Assembly (NCBI GenBank): GCA_029747015.1
Contig: JAKOGI010000121.1
Coordinates: 1-64,000, forward strand
Length of the DNA stretch: 64,000 nt
Direction of reading: 5' to 3'
DNA from: Carnegiea gigantea
Taxonomy: Eukaryota; Streptophyta; Magnoliopsida; Caryophyllales; Cactaceae
The position numbers and the translations under genes are program-made. This document shows positions 1 through 11,544 of the stretch, piece by piece; positions within the stretch are counted from its first letter, which is position 1, and each line of letters opens with the position of its first letter. A model generated the notes under the pieces. The model had not been told where the DNA came from, searched no databases, and saw nothing but the letters and a program-made list of their open reading frames with translations.

Positions 1-157
1 TTTCTTTTTTTTTGGGGGGGGGGGTGTCCTCGGTTGTGCTGATCAATACATTAGAACAAGCCTTTACATTGTTACTCACTAGTCCCAAAAGGTAAAAACT
101 CGCAAAGGGTTTTTTTGGGGAACCCATGTGGAGAAACAAGACAAGTAGGGTAGGCGG

Positions 158-324
158 CCATGGATTCAAAATGTGGCCGAGCCGCGACGAAATGGCCGCG
201 TTGGAAAGGTTTTGGAGTTGGACGATCCACGTTTTCATGCCGTGATAGCCACGATATGGAATGCAATTGCCGTATTAGAGCGACTTTGCCATACCGCAAT
301 CGAAACCGCATTTTGAATCCTTGG
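158..324. repeat. Small foldback element or MITE with imperfect terminal inverted repeats
   Basis: The first about 38 bases (158-195) are matched in inverse orientation by the last about 38 (287-324). The core GGATTCAAAATG is identical in both arms and is followed by related GC-rich sequence ending in ATGGC. This is the structure of a 167-bp foldback or MITE. No convincing target-site duplication is visible, so the family is unassigned. The flanks 1-157 and 325-605 hold only homopolymer runs and unrecognised sequence. Confidence 0.4.
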
Positions 325-605
325 CTCATTCAAAGTAACTACACAAAATAAAGAGCGGTATTAAGCATGACAAACCAAAATGAATTCTGCAAGATGGTGG
401 CGGAATTACAGACAAGTAGGATGCCTCAAGCAGACATATTATTCAGAAGAGGAAATCTGCTATTAATATTCAATAAGAGTACAAGGTACAGGAGAATCTA
501 GGGACCAATATTGCTTTACTTTTTGAGAAACATTGCCAGGTTGGCTGATAGCGAAGCTGCTCAACATATCATTAAAGGTAGTCTCATGTATGTGCGTGTC
601 GGCGT

Positions 606-690
606 GTGTGTGTATATATATATATAGAAGAGAAATACATATATATATACACATATATAAACATATATATACACACACGTCTGTGTGTGC
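606..690. repeat. TG/TA dinucleotide microsatellite
   Basis: Alternating purine-pyrimidine tract of short TG and TA runs. It opens spurious Ile-Tyr-rich reading frames on both strands, which are not genes. Bases 691-924 show nothing recognisable. Confidence 0.7.
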
Positions 691-924
691 GTGCGCATAC
701 GTACATATATTACCTGGCCAGATTGGACTCATCTGTAGCTGAATTAGTAAAAATATCCGCATCAGGCATGCATCCAAAGCGAGCAACCCTTCATTAAGCA
801 ACAAAGGGGGGAAATGTCAGAGCTTTAGAGAAAGGCATAGCGAACTGAAATCAGAAGATGAACAGCCGAAGGTCCTTGAAGGTGGGAAGAGAGGAGGCAT
901 CCCAAATATATGAAAGCAGAGAAA

Positions 925-1757
925 GCACTAAATCATCTCCCTATCATGGTTTTACTTTGTACAATTCAATCAGATCACCGAAATTGAGTATGGATGAACC
1001 CTAAGTTGGCTACCTCTTTCATTGGAATGTTTACGCTAAATACAGGTTAAATACATCCGCCAGGTTTCTTAATCGTAATGAATTTCAATAACCTTGAAAA
1101 AAGACTCAAATTTCAGCAACGAATTCAACGAATGGAATCGAACCCACAAAACGTAGAAACTCAAAGAAAGACAACACCCAAACAATATCACTGACCCTAG
1201 CCCTAACCTAACTTTTATAACTGATGATTCTTACCGGTGCTCTGTCGGAACTTCCATTGGCTCCAGTCTCCGGCGAGACAGGGTTCGATGAGAGGGGGGA
1301 AGACGATTTCTCTGTTCAGCGAGAAAGACTGCCGGTTGTCTTTGGGCAAATCATCTGGACTTTCCGCGCGCACCAGCAAGTTTACACAGTGCTGGTAAAA
1401 ATTCGATTCCAGGATAAATTCGGATCAGATAAATCGGACATTATTAAAATTTGAATAAAAAACTGATGTTCAATATTCGATTTTTTCGGATCGATTAATT
1501 TGGACAAGGTAAAATTTGGATCAAAATAAGGTTCGGACAATAAAAATATAAAAAATGGTGTGTCTGAATTCAAAATTGGGATAAAAAATTCATGACCGTA
1601 TCCAATTTTTTTGGGCCGGATAAATTTGGGTATTCGAGTCGGACAACTTTTTCCCAGCTCTACTTTTACATCATACAACTGACGTATTCAACTACCGCTC
1701 AGTCTCATCAACCCCGCCTAACAAGCAAAGCATGCCTCCAGCCCACGCCCCAGTAAA
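925..1757. repeat. Left arm of a large inverted duplication (partner at 15815-17490)
   Basis: Read in reverse complement, 925-1386 aligns base by base with 17490 down to about 17035. After skipping a 276-bp insertion (1387-1662), 1663-1757 continues into 17035-17013 and then 15888-15815. Shared landmarks are CTTCCATTGGCTCCA, ATCATCTGGACTTTCCGCG and CTCCAGCCCACGCCC. The arm also contains a degenerate CCCTAACC tract that corresponds to the telomere-like array of the right arm. By eye the arms are diverged by roughly 10-15 percent. They probably derive from the promoter and 5' region of the host gene that starts near the right arm, but this copy has no recognisable exons beside it. Confidence 0.75.
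1387..1662. mobile_element. hAT-like MITE inserted in the left arm of the inverted duplication
   Basis: The ends are CAGTGCTGGTAAAAA on the left and, in reverse complement, TAGAGCTGGGAAAAA on the right: short hAT-type terminal repeats of the (C/T)AGNGCTGG form. The flanking octamers AGTTTACA and CTTTTACA match at 6 of 8 positions and act as the target-site duplication. The right arm at about 17035-17045 has a single TTTACA with no insertion, which is an empty site and confirms the boundaries. The interior is AT-rich with repeated CGGAT/GGATC-like motifs and codes for nothing. Confidence 0.7.
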
Positions 1758-1764
1758 AGTCCTT

Positions 1765-2115
1765 TTTGGAAAATAGTTGTTAGCTATTAGCTGTTAACTG
1801 TTTATATTAGTTGTTAGATGTAAGTTGTTTGATTTAGCAGTTGTATTAGCTGTTTGAATTAGTTGTTTTAAGCAGTGTTTCATTTTTTATTTTATGAAAA
1901 TATATCATTTGGAAATTTTATTTTTGAAAATTATCTATCTCATTTTATATCAAATTACATCAACGAGTCAACCCAACAGTTAAATTTACTGAATAGATAA
2001 TTTCAATCGCTCATCTAAACAGCTATCCGCTAATAGCTTAGTTAAAAACGTTATCCGCTACCTAAACGACTATCTGTCACCTGAACTGCTATCTGCCACT
2101 TAAACAGCTAATGTT
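1765..2115. mobile_element. AT-rich MITE with AGCTGTTAGC-type subterminal repeats (copy 1)
   Basis: The left part has many short direct motifs of the type TTAGCTGTT, TTAGTTGTT and TTGTATTAGCTGTT. The right part has the inverse forms AACAGCTA, AACGACTAT and AACTGCTAT. This is typical of non-autonomous hAT-like MITEs with subterminal repeat clusters. Related copies occur near 47800-48130 and 50250-50595. The exact ends and target duplication are not resolved. Confidence 0.45.
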
Positions 2116-2889
2116 ACATAATCTATACCATATGTAATAGTAATCATTTCAAAATTGTCAAATGCTGCAACGACCTTGATTTGCATAGCCCAGTGCAATA
2201 TCAACCCTAAAAATTTGCTTCTATTAAATTCAAGCCGTTGATGCAAGCTATTTTTTAAATTGTTTTTAATGAAAAAATACATAAAATCTTTAACTACAAT
2301 GTAGTTGTGCGTCTGTGTGTCTCCCACTCGCCCACGTATCCTTCTCTCTCATTTGAAATCAAATTTCATTTCCTGATATAGTTTCCATTTTGCTACCATG
2401 CGGCCATTCCTTTCCCCCACCTTTTCCTCTGCAAAGACCTAATTTGTTTTACTACATTCAACCCAAACAATGAATTTCCTCCCACTTCTCAAATTCTTAA
2501 CCCATAAGAAAGCCTGTGTCTATATTGGGAAAAATCCATCAGAGAATCCCTAGGGCAAGATAATGAAAAGCAAAGAAAGCAAAATTATCTTCCATCTATC
2601 GAATTTCATAATCGCCTCCTAACTCACAGTGTATAGCATTTTCTCTGTATGTCTCTCTCCATTGAAGATATATCTTCTTCCTTCTCCCTCTGTTCATCCA
2701 AATTGATTTTCCTTTTCTTCTCCCAAATTACAGGTCAAGCACATCCACATGTTGGTAATTGCATCAGTAATATCGACTTCGGCATAGTTGCTGATGAACC
2801 CCTATTTTACCACATTTTAGCTCTAATTTGATCCATCTTTCTCATTGTTTTGGTGTCAAATCTAGACAAGAAAGGGTCAAATTTACTTC
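2116..2889. other. Non-coding stretch, nothing recognised
   Basis: AT-rich sequence followed by pyrimidine-rich tracts. A sequence ending in TTACAG at about 2732 looks like an intron end, but no conserved protein segment follows it. Confidence 0.5.
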
Positions 2890-4130
2890 CTTTGATTCAT
2901 ATTGTGCTTATAAAGTGGTTTTCCCTACCTTCAGGAGAAATCATGAGGTTTTGAGAGAAAAGAAGGCTTTGGGAATAATTTGCACGGGAGAATAGAGGTC
3001 CGACAAGCCCCGGGAGCAAAAGGAAGCTGAATAGAAGAGCGCATGACCATGCTGCAGGATCATACATTGTGCACTGGCTGGCTGGGCTGGTGCGTGGGCG
3101 CAAGACCAACCGTGCGTCGAGGCACGGCCATGCCTCACGTCAGTTTCGCGATTTAAAGCACTTTTTGGCCAATTTTCGGGAGAGAGCTTGGATCTTTTTG
3201 AAAGCACTTCTCCCTTAGCAGTTTTTAGGGTTTCTTATAACCACAAAAGCCCCATTAGTCGGTGAATAATTTAGACTAGATAATGTATATTATGTACAAG
3301 ATTGTGGATTTCGTAATTCAAGATTAAGTTTGTCTTGCCTTTTCTCTTTAATTTCATGCTTCTTGCTTTGTTTACTAGTTTGTTAATTCTTGCTTTGATT
3401 TGCTTGTGTATGTATAGTTTTGATTAAAGTTGTGATCTTTGATTGTAATTAGCCTCTTGAGGGCTAATTGATTTTGTTTAGACCCTTACCCCTCTTGTTT
3501 ATGCTATAATTTAGGGTTTTTCTCATGCCCACCATGTGTCCGATAAAATACTTGAGAGAGCTTTCATCCGTATTTTATGACAACTAACTGATGCTGAAAG
3601 GTGAGGTTAATTGTCTAGTATGGGTAGAGTGAATAGCTAGAATTGGAATATGAAAATAATCTCGATCGCTAACTAGGTCGAGGGTTGTTAGTCTTGTAGT
3701 CTAATTAAGCTAACCTCATGAAAATATATAGGTGATTAGAACGATTAGACTAGCCTAATGACCCCTGAGAGAGGGCTTGGGTGGATTTTAATGATACAAC
3801 CAATCATCCTTGAATACTAGTTTAACTTGAGTAGGTGAGAGTTTGACTTGACTAGTTAGTCTACCTTAGGTATAATAACAACTAAAGTCTTCTTTGTTTT
3901 AGGAGTTTAGTTTTACCTCTCATCACCTTTCGTATTACCTAGCTTGAAATGCTTTAGTTGAGTTTGGTACTTGAAAGCACAACTCCCTGTGGACACGACC
4001 CGTACTCGTCGGTTGCTGGCTATAACTACGCCGTGCGCTTGCGGTAAATTTAAGACATCCGTTGCTAAGGCCTTTGGCTAGTCAGTCCCCGTCTTGGAAC
4101 AATTCTCATACCATGGTCATGTGATATTTA
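2890..4130 (+). mobile_element. Possible LTR-retrotransposon fragment (LTR or leader)
   Basis: The segment near 3981-4070 contains CTCCCTGTGGACACGACCCG and then a run rich in short palindromes. I recall sequence of this type from the LTR or leader of plant Ty3/gypsy elements such as the Athila or Tat groups. No gag or pol coding and no second LTR copy are visible, so this may be a solo LTR, a large non-autonomous derivative or a chance match. It is listed as a hypothesis. Confidence 0.3.
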
Positions 4131-6039
4131 CTTTTTGATTTAATTTAAATTTTTTTCATATTATCGTAAAAAAGTTTGATTTTTTTTGATGAATTTTTGG
4201 TAATTAGATCTATTTTTGTATAAAAAGAAAGTTATGCCTAAATTTCTTCAAGTGTCATTTTTGTATTTGAAGGTAGTTAAGTTTATCATTTAGCAACCCC
4301 ATTCCCCCTACACTCTGTCTCTGTGCCGCCCATGCTATGAAGAAATACTAATAGCCCAGGTAATTCTATCATTAATGCTGTTAACATTTTAATTTTTGAA
4401 CCAAAGTAGTGATCTTTAGTTTTTTTTTTTTTTTGGGTGATGGACGCGGGCCGTAGAGCAAGAGTAATAGGGTTTTATCAAGCATAGTTAGGTTTGTTAA
4501 TTTTTTAATTTAATTTTGTTGGTTTTCTCTTTAAAAGTTATGTTGATTTTTTGCTTTTGGAATTTTCCCTGTTTGTTTTACTAGCTTAATTCACTTCTAA
4601 GAAATTGAATCCTCTTTTCAGTCACTATGTGACAGTTACATGATCCTAGTAATGTGGAATTCTTACTTGTTTGTTTTAACATGTTCTTGGAAAATTTACA
4701 TGAAAATTTTGCACTTGTAAATAGGGCTCTCGGTCATTCTAGAGTATGTTCCACACACGTGATGGATAGAAGGTTGAGTGGGAGTATGCTTTCCTATCAT
4801 CTTGGACTTGAATATTCATCTTCTTTGATCAAAATTTTCTTTCTCCTCAATCGTGTCTCCTATAGTACTTAGTGTCTCCTTTTGTTTGAGCAATATGGAA
4901 TTCTAGGGAGTTTCTCAGGTATGAACGATCTCTGTTTCAGGTATATGAAGACTACTCAAACAAGGTGATTTCTACAACATCTAAGTTGGGTTCCATTGTT
5001 TCTTCTTCTTGGTCCGGAATGCTTCCTTTTTAGTCTCGGCTTAGAATGGGACAAATTAGGTTGTCAGAGGGGTGAAGTTTAAAACATCTGTCTTAGATTT
5101 TTGTAGTGTTTCTTTTCTTTTTATCATTTGGTTGGGTTGGGAGATGGGGGTGAATTTTTTCTCTCTCACCGTAAATTATTTAGCACTGACGAAATTTCTC
5201 TAAAGTGTCTTTTTCCTGAGGTGAACTTTGTTGGTTTAAATTGCTTTGACCCTCTGGTTTTCTTTTTGACTGATGACGTCCTTTTTGTTTATCAAGTAAT
5301 GAATCTAACGATGATCAGCGACTTAGACTAATCCCTTTCTTTTTATACCATTATCAACTATTCAGTTCTTGGGTTGGATTTGAAATGAAGTATGAAGTGA
5401 GAAAAAATTTGAAGTGTGTGTCTTAAACACAGAAGATAGTTAAATTAATGTGTAAGGGCTATTAGAATGTCCTATGTTCCATATTTTTCACCTACATCAC
5501 AGTCTGAAGAGGGTTAATAAAAAAATATGAAATAAAAAAGAGGATTAGGGGGATAAATGATTTTTTCTTTTTCTGACTCTATTTTTGGCTACATTATGCT
5601 TTTAGTTGTAATCCCATTAATTTTGTGATGGATTTGATTGTCATATCTGGACACCCACTTTGAAGAGGGAGAACTAACTATAATTTGGATTAGGAGATCT
5701 AAGGTCTTTATTGATTTATTTTTAAGTTTCAAAATCAGCTTCCTATTTCCTCATGCTTTCATTGCTTTTGTTTATTAAATGCATTGGCTTTCTAGGTCTA
5801 GCAACTTAGGACGAGGCTAGATTAAGTTGGGAGGGCAAAGTTGGTCACTGATTATCTTTTACAATTTTGGTACTACACTGCTTATGTTGGGTAACCTTTT
5901 CTATATTAGGCAGGTAAATTTCACTCAGACATATAGTTGTTTCCTCCAAAGTTATAATAGAATGTGTTAAACATGTTCTTTTAAACTTATGATGTTCGAA
6001 TCAGTTCACTAATATATGGAACAACAATGGAGATTGATT
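4131..6039. other. Intergenic or intronic sequence without recognisable features
   Basis: T-rich sequence with only short open frames. None shows a recognisable family motif or a clean exon with paired splice sites. Confidence 0.5.
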
Positions 6040-6129
6040 GAATGAATGGAGGGATTTTGGTATTCCCAAGATTTTTCATCGAAGTCAGTATTGCAAAAAC
6101 ACTGCTGATGTTTTCAGTGATGAGAAAGG

Positions 6130-6425
6130 GGTTTAGAAGATGATGATACTAAAATTGAGAAACTTATGCAGAGGAATTGGGAGATTAAGATCACCCAGGC
6201 TCTTTGCCACGTGAGCCTTGATTCCAACAGTCCAGTCTCTTGACCATGGTTTGCATAATCAGGAGGAGTATTATGTGACGTATGCATTTGGTGGAGATCC
6301 ACAACCAGATAAGGAGGCATTACATTGATGGAAACCGGAGACATATGTAATTGGAGCTGGCAGCGACATCAACTCGACTATGTCTTAAAGGAGATAAAGA
6401 ACCTACCAACTCTATTTACGGGGTG
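6130..6425 (+). pseudogene. Decayed protein-coding fragment, family unknown
   Basis: Plus-strand translation gives two protein-like blocks in different frames. One contains KIEKLMQRNWEIKITQALC. The other contains NQEEYYVTYAFGGDPQPDKE followed, after a TGA, by WKPETYVIGAGSDINSTM. The amino-acid composition and lack of low complexity suggest real former coding sequence, but at least one frameshift and one stop separate the blocks. No family was recognised. It could be a processed-gene remnant or part of a decayed transposon. Confidence 0.35.
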
Positions 6426-6599
6426 ATTGCCAATTGGTTTGGGGTTCCTTTTGCATGTACGTTGCATAAGTTTGCTTTTGCATGTATGTCGCAAGGTTTA
6501 TGCCGCCGTGTGATGATGATACCTGCTGCTTTCTATTTTAAGGTGATTGTAACTGCTTCGCCTTATGTTGAACTGCCTAATCGATACCATGCGCTCACG

Positions 6600-7315
6600 G
6601 GCTAAAGGCTTACTGATGTTTCTTTAGCTTAGGTACCAGATGTAACCACATTTTAGATTGTATGTAGTGTACAAGTGTAATGTATGAATTTATATTTTTT
6701 TATTAAAAAAACTCATACAAAATGTTTTCTATTTCCCAGATATCAAATGGTCATCTTCATCCCCCAGAAAAGGGGGGGGGGGGGGACTACTTTCTTAATA
6801 GGAAAATTTCGTTATGGTGAAGCTAGAAGTAGTTACAAATATGGCTTAGATTTTTATGTAACCACTACAAAGCTTAAATTATTGCTAAGATGTTTATATT
6901 AATTAAATTGTTTAATATTTTTGACCCAAAAGATAATAGTCATTTGTGTGATTGAGAGGAAAAGGATTATTAGTTGAATAATGACAATGCGTAGAACATC
7001 AACTAAACAATGTTACCACGTAAGTTTCATCTATATTTTTTTTTGCAATCAAACAACGACTACAAAAGTTATTTTCTGCACAGGGTCAAGAATAGAAAGA
7101 GGAATCTTTATCATCTTACTCAATTCATTAACTTATCATAATGTTATTTTTCTACGTTATTAATTTGAGTTGTGCGTGAAGATGAAATCTATTCATTTTT
7201 TTTCAGTGATAACTTATTGTCTCATCTTTTTCTAAATGCAAATATCAATTACATAAGAAGTAGTGACTTTTTTCTGTTTCAATAATATATGCATTCTAAA
7301 GGTCTATTTCATCAT
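6600..7315. other. AT-rich non-coding sequence
   Basis: A G homopolymer run near 6771-6785 and AT-rich sequence lead up to the Helitron-like 3' end at 7316-7345. Part of this stretch may be the body of that Helitron, but no 5' TC end could be fixed. Confidence 0.4.
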
Positions 7316-7345
7316 GCACCGTGTATAACACGGGTTCATACTAGT
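7316..7345 (+). mobile_element. Helitron-like 3' terminus (hairpin plus CTAGT), plus strand
   Basis: A short hairpin, CCGTGT-ATA-ACACGG, is followed after about 8 bases by CTAGT (7341-7345). A GC-containing hairpin roughly 10 bases upstream of CTRRT is the diagnostic 3' end of plant Helitrons. The body would lie upstream. No Rep/helicase coding is present, so the element is non-autonomous. Confidence 0.5.
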
Positions 7346-7667
7346 AGAGCCCTAATTGATTTTAACTCCAAGTCACATAAATTACTATGTTTAATTAAAA
7401 CAATAAATACTTAAAGATCGTCCCTATTAGAAATACGAAATATTAGAAAGATTGAAAATACTATTATCATAGTTACAGGTCCTATTTACTATAAATTAAA
7501 TATATAATTATTAAGAAATAATAAAATATTTTTGATTTCTACTAGTAGTAGTAGTAGAACTTATCTTTCTTCCACTTTCACCATTCGTCCGCAAATCCAG
7601 ATTTCCTCATCTTGTAGTGTAAGCAACCTTGAAAGATAGACTTTTTTTTGATTAACTTTAAAAAATA

Positions 7668-8508
7668 CTAGGGTCATATCCCTTGCAATGCAAGGATGTA
7701 GTTCAAACATATTTAAAATTGTATTGACAATGAAAAAAAAATTATTAATCCAAATAGTAAAAAAAGATATGTTAGATTACACAATTTACGAATAGTTGAG
7801 CATTTTTTTTAATTTCTTTTCCATTGTGATAATATGTACTCTTCATTCTTAATGTTCAACTCACATTGTTTTTATTCATTTAAATAATTTATTTATTAAA
7901 TATATATTTTATATAAATGTTAAATTTTATTACTAATTAATAAGTGGTATTCACTTTAGTATGTAGAATTGATATTGCAATAAATCTATACCCATCTTAA
8001 CTCAAATTACGTATCCTATGTGGCATCCAATGCAAGAATTTTAGTCCATTTTTATTTTAATTTTATTAGTATAAATAGTATAGAAAACATGTTAATTTTA
8101 AAAGTAGTAATAATCCTATTACAACATAATTGTTTTTTAGTTATAATAATTTCTTTTCTTTTTCCATGTAAATTATCACTTGAAATTCCTTTTGTATTTG
8201 TTCCATAATTATTTATATACTATGTTCCCAAAAATCTTTAATATGTGAGACATTTTTTGGCGGGCAAATTTAGTAATTAAATAGACTATCTTTTCATTTA
8301 ACTACTTTAATAAAGATTATATTAAAGTTGGAGTTTTACTAATTACTATATAAATTATGCAGAAAATTAAAATCTTAATTTAATGTAGCATTACATTAAC
8401 TTAGCCTACATAGACCATTATGAAGTCAAGTAATCCTATGTGGTATTATACATATTATCCTATGTATCACTTATATATTAATTCTATCCAACTTTCAATA
8501 TATATAAT
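7668..8508 (-). mobile_element. Helitron-like unit A (minus strand), first of a tandem array
   Basis: On the minus strand the unit ends in the hairpin CCTTGC-ATT-GCAAGG (7681-7695) followed by GATATGACCCTAGT, the hairpin-plus-CTAGT ending of a Helitron. Its opposite end near 8500 carries the family's 5' sequence, an AT alternation followed by TTGAAAGTTGGAT. A second partial start is visible inside the unit near 8016, so A may itself be a composite. It is non-coding and strongly AT-rich. Confidence 0.5.
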
Positions 8509-9189
8509 ATTATATCCCTTGCTATGCAAGGACTTGAGTTAATTTTGTTATTAAAAAATAATTAAAATATATTGATTTATTAAAATAAGTTAAATTTTGT
8601 ATGATAGAATAACTATTATGCTATCGTAATCGTTCATAGAAACATGAGTTTTCTCTTGTTTTCAATTCCATCACTTGAAATTACATTTTTTTGATATTAA
8701 AATTATTTATTTAATTAGGTTAAGTTTTTAACCTTTAATATTCAAGTCATAATCTTATCATTTGATGCATTATATATTTTTTTCAATAAGATTTAGTTAA
8801 GAATATGTTACTATTTTACTAATTATTGCATAAATTATTCATTAAGTGGTTTCATTAATTGGTCAATTCTTTTAATTTAATGTAACATTGTGTTAAATTA
8901 GCTTTACTCTTGTGTGACTATTCAAATGCCTATGTAGTTAGATTTTGTAAAATTAAATTTCAATCGCAAAGTAATAACATATATAATAACATATAGTGAA
9001 TCCTAATTTTTTTTTCTTTTGAAGGTTAATAAATCCTAGTTAATAGCATTAACATTAATTAATATGAGTCAACTAACATCCACCAATTACAACTTGTCAA
9101 TTTAGTGTATAATACCACATCAACTTGCCACATGTCATTCATATATGATTTGTATCCAACTTTTAATATATATATATATATATATAAGA
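8509..9189 (-). mobile_element. Helitron-like unit B (minus strand) of the tandem array
   Basis: The 3' end hairpin CCTTGC-TAT-GCAAGG lies at 8517-8531. The terminal CTRRT is degenerate in this copy. The 5' end on the minus strand is TCTTATATATATA followed downstream by TTAAAAGTTGGATAC, at 9189 going down. Interior blocks are shared with units A and C. No coding capacity. Confidence 0.5.
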
Positions 9190-10056
9190 TAGGGTTATAC
9201 CCTTGCGATGTAAGGATATTAGTCAATTTTTGTCTTAATAATATAATATTAGTATAACTAATTAATAAAAATATATTATTTTAAAAGTAGATTAATAATT
9301 TTATAATAGCATAATTATTGTTTCCTTTATATTTTTCTTTAAAATGACTCTAAATTTCTTTTGTTTTTATGTGGGAATGATTTCCCGTTTATCATTTTTT
9401 TTTCATAATTATTGAACACGTCACAGTGTAATTAATTTGTGATGGATATTTTTTAGGAGTTAAATAGACTATATTTTAATTTAACTTAATTTCACAAAAA
9501 CTATATTACAATATTATAGATTACTCTACATAAGATATATAAAAATCAACCCTAGATGAATATTCATATAGAATCTAACACAATCTTCGCACATGTTGTC
9601 TTATATATCATTCATAAATTATCTTATGTGATTAAATTGTTATATGGCAATATGATATTACTCATTTACAATGACCTCAAGATCTATACTTTAAAAAAAA
9701 AAAAGTAGTGACAATTAAAATTAAGGTAAAATTTGATTCTTTTATCTAACTCTATTCTTTTAATATTGAAAAATAAAATGAATCAGTTTGAAATACAAAA
9801 AAATCAATTATTGCACACCAAATTAATCACATGAGGACTTACTCAAAAAATAAAAAGAGTTAGGAGTGTAAAACCATGCAATAAATAATTAAGTTAATAG
9901 CATGTAATAAAATCTAATTAATAGCATTAATGTTGATTAATATGTCTTCACTAATATCCACCAATTGCAAGTTGCCAAGTCATCAATTTGTGCCATATGA
10001 GATGCCACATGTCATTCGCACATTGTTTGTATCCAACTTTTAATATATATATATGA
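9190..10056 (-). mobile_element. Helitron-like unit C (minus strand) of the tandem array
   Basis: The 3' hairpin CCTTGC-GAT-GTAAGG lies at 9201-9215, followed on the minus strand by GTATAACCCTA. This unit directly abuts the TC start of unit B with no spacer. Its own 5' end on the minus strand is A|TCATATATATATATTAAAAG at 10056, the A|TC configuration expected for Helitron insertion. Non-coding. Confidence 0.55.
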
Positions 10057-11544
10057 TAGATTCGCGAAACCTCTATTTATTTTAAGTGTAACAATTCAAT
10101 AAACATGCCTCATGCACAATCACTATTAAAGCTTGTGATAGCGTGTTTTGCTCAAGTTTGACATAAAAAACACAAAATGAATAATATACATAGCATGTAG
10201 AAATACTGGATAAAGAATACAATAGCAGAAATAGCGAGTAGATGTTTACAGTCTAATACCATTATGCAAGTGACTTTGCGTTGTCCTCTTCAGAGTCAAC
10301 TATGATAGAAGCAAAAATAATTGTAGATTGTGAATACTATAAGTGTTTCCTAAGAAAATCATATAAGAAAAATAAAGAAAATCAATGCTAAACTTGCTAA
10401 ACGAGCTAAATACATGTAAAGTTGACATAATTAATTAAATGTGATCATTCTACTTGCATTGTAGTATACTATAAACTTAAAATTTAAATGACCAAGGATT
10501 AAAATATATTAGCAGTGGAAAATGATTTTGTCAGTGACTAATTATAAATAAATCATAAATCATCCGTAAAATAATTATCTTAAATTAAAATTAAAAATAT
10601 AATTAATTAAGAAAAAATTATGAAGCTCACAGGTTAGCTCTCTCTTAGTAACTGCTGAGGCCTCCTTGAAGGGTCTCTCTCACAAGAAAGGCCTTATACA
10701 CATTGAAGAATAACAAAAACTTAAACAGTCCTAAACTGTTGAAGGCTTGAAGCCATCCAAGATGGTAGCATCTCTCCCCAGTGCTAAGCAAAAGTACAAT
10801 TGAAGAAATCTAGTAAATAAATAAATAAATTATCTAAATCAATAAGAGAGCTCACAAAGAAATGATAGGGAGGTTTTTTTCCCCCCCAATTAAAGAAATG
10901 GCAGAGACACATAGACAAAAAGAGGTTTCAGAACTTCTTTTATTTATTTGAACATAGCAAGTATTCTGATTTTATTCATTAAATAAGTAGTAAGTTTTTT
11001 GTGCTATTTATTTTATTTTCAATTTCATTTCATTAGACTGGTTGCTCAATGATATATTTATATATATGCACACAAGGATATATTATCAGATTGGCTATAT
11101 TATTTCATTATCTTAGGATGGAAAAAAATAGCAATAACAACATAAAAGCACTAACAAAACAACTCCAATCCAATCTATACAAAAGCACTAACAACATAAA
11201 AAGCTAAACTAATTTTAGATAGAAATATAGCAGAACTAAGGGTGTGGAAGAAAGAGAAGTCTCCAAAAACATCGGAGTCCATCGCCCAGGGTGCAGCCAT
11301 GGTTGACCACATTGGTCCCACCACCCAATATCTCATACTTATGGTTGAAAATCCGTTGCCAACCCAGCTCCACATATTGCTCCCAGGCATTACGTTATCA
11401 TATAGACGTGTAGAACCCTTTGTCAAGGACAATTTCCTCGCCAACAGCATCTTGAATGCCACTGCTGGGTTTATATGACTACTTGCAACCCCATTTGCAA
11501 AACCCTTTTTTCATCACTTTATTAGAATCAAGGGCATATACTTA
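10057..11544. other. AT-rich intergenic sequence with an unassigned ORF-bearing block
   Basis: Mostly unrecognised. Bases 11242-11478 are open on both strands (78 codons plus, 95 codons minus) and less AT-rich than their surroundings, so they may be a captured exon or pseudogene fragment. No family motif was recognised in either frame. Confidence 0.4.
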
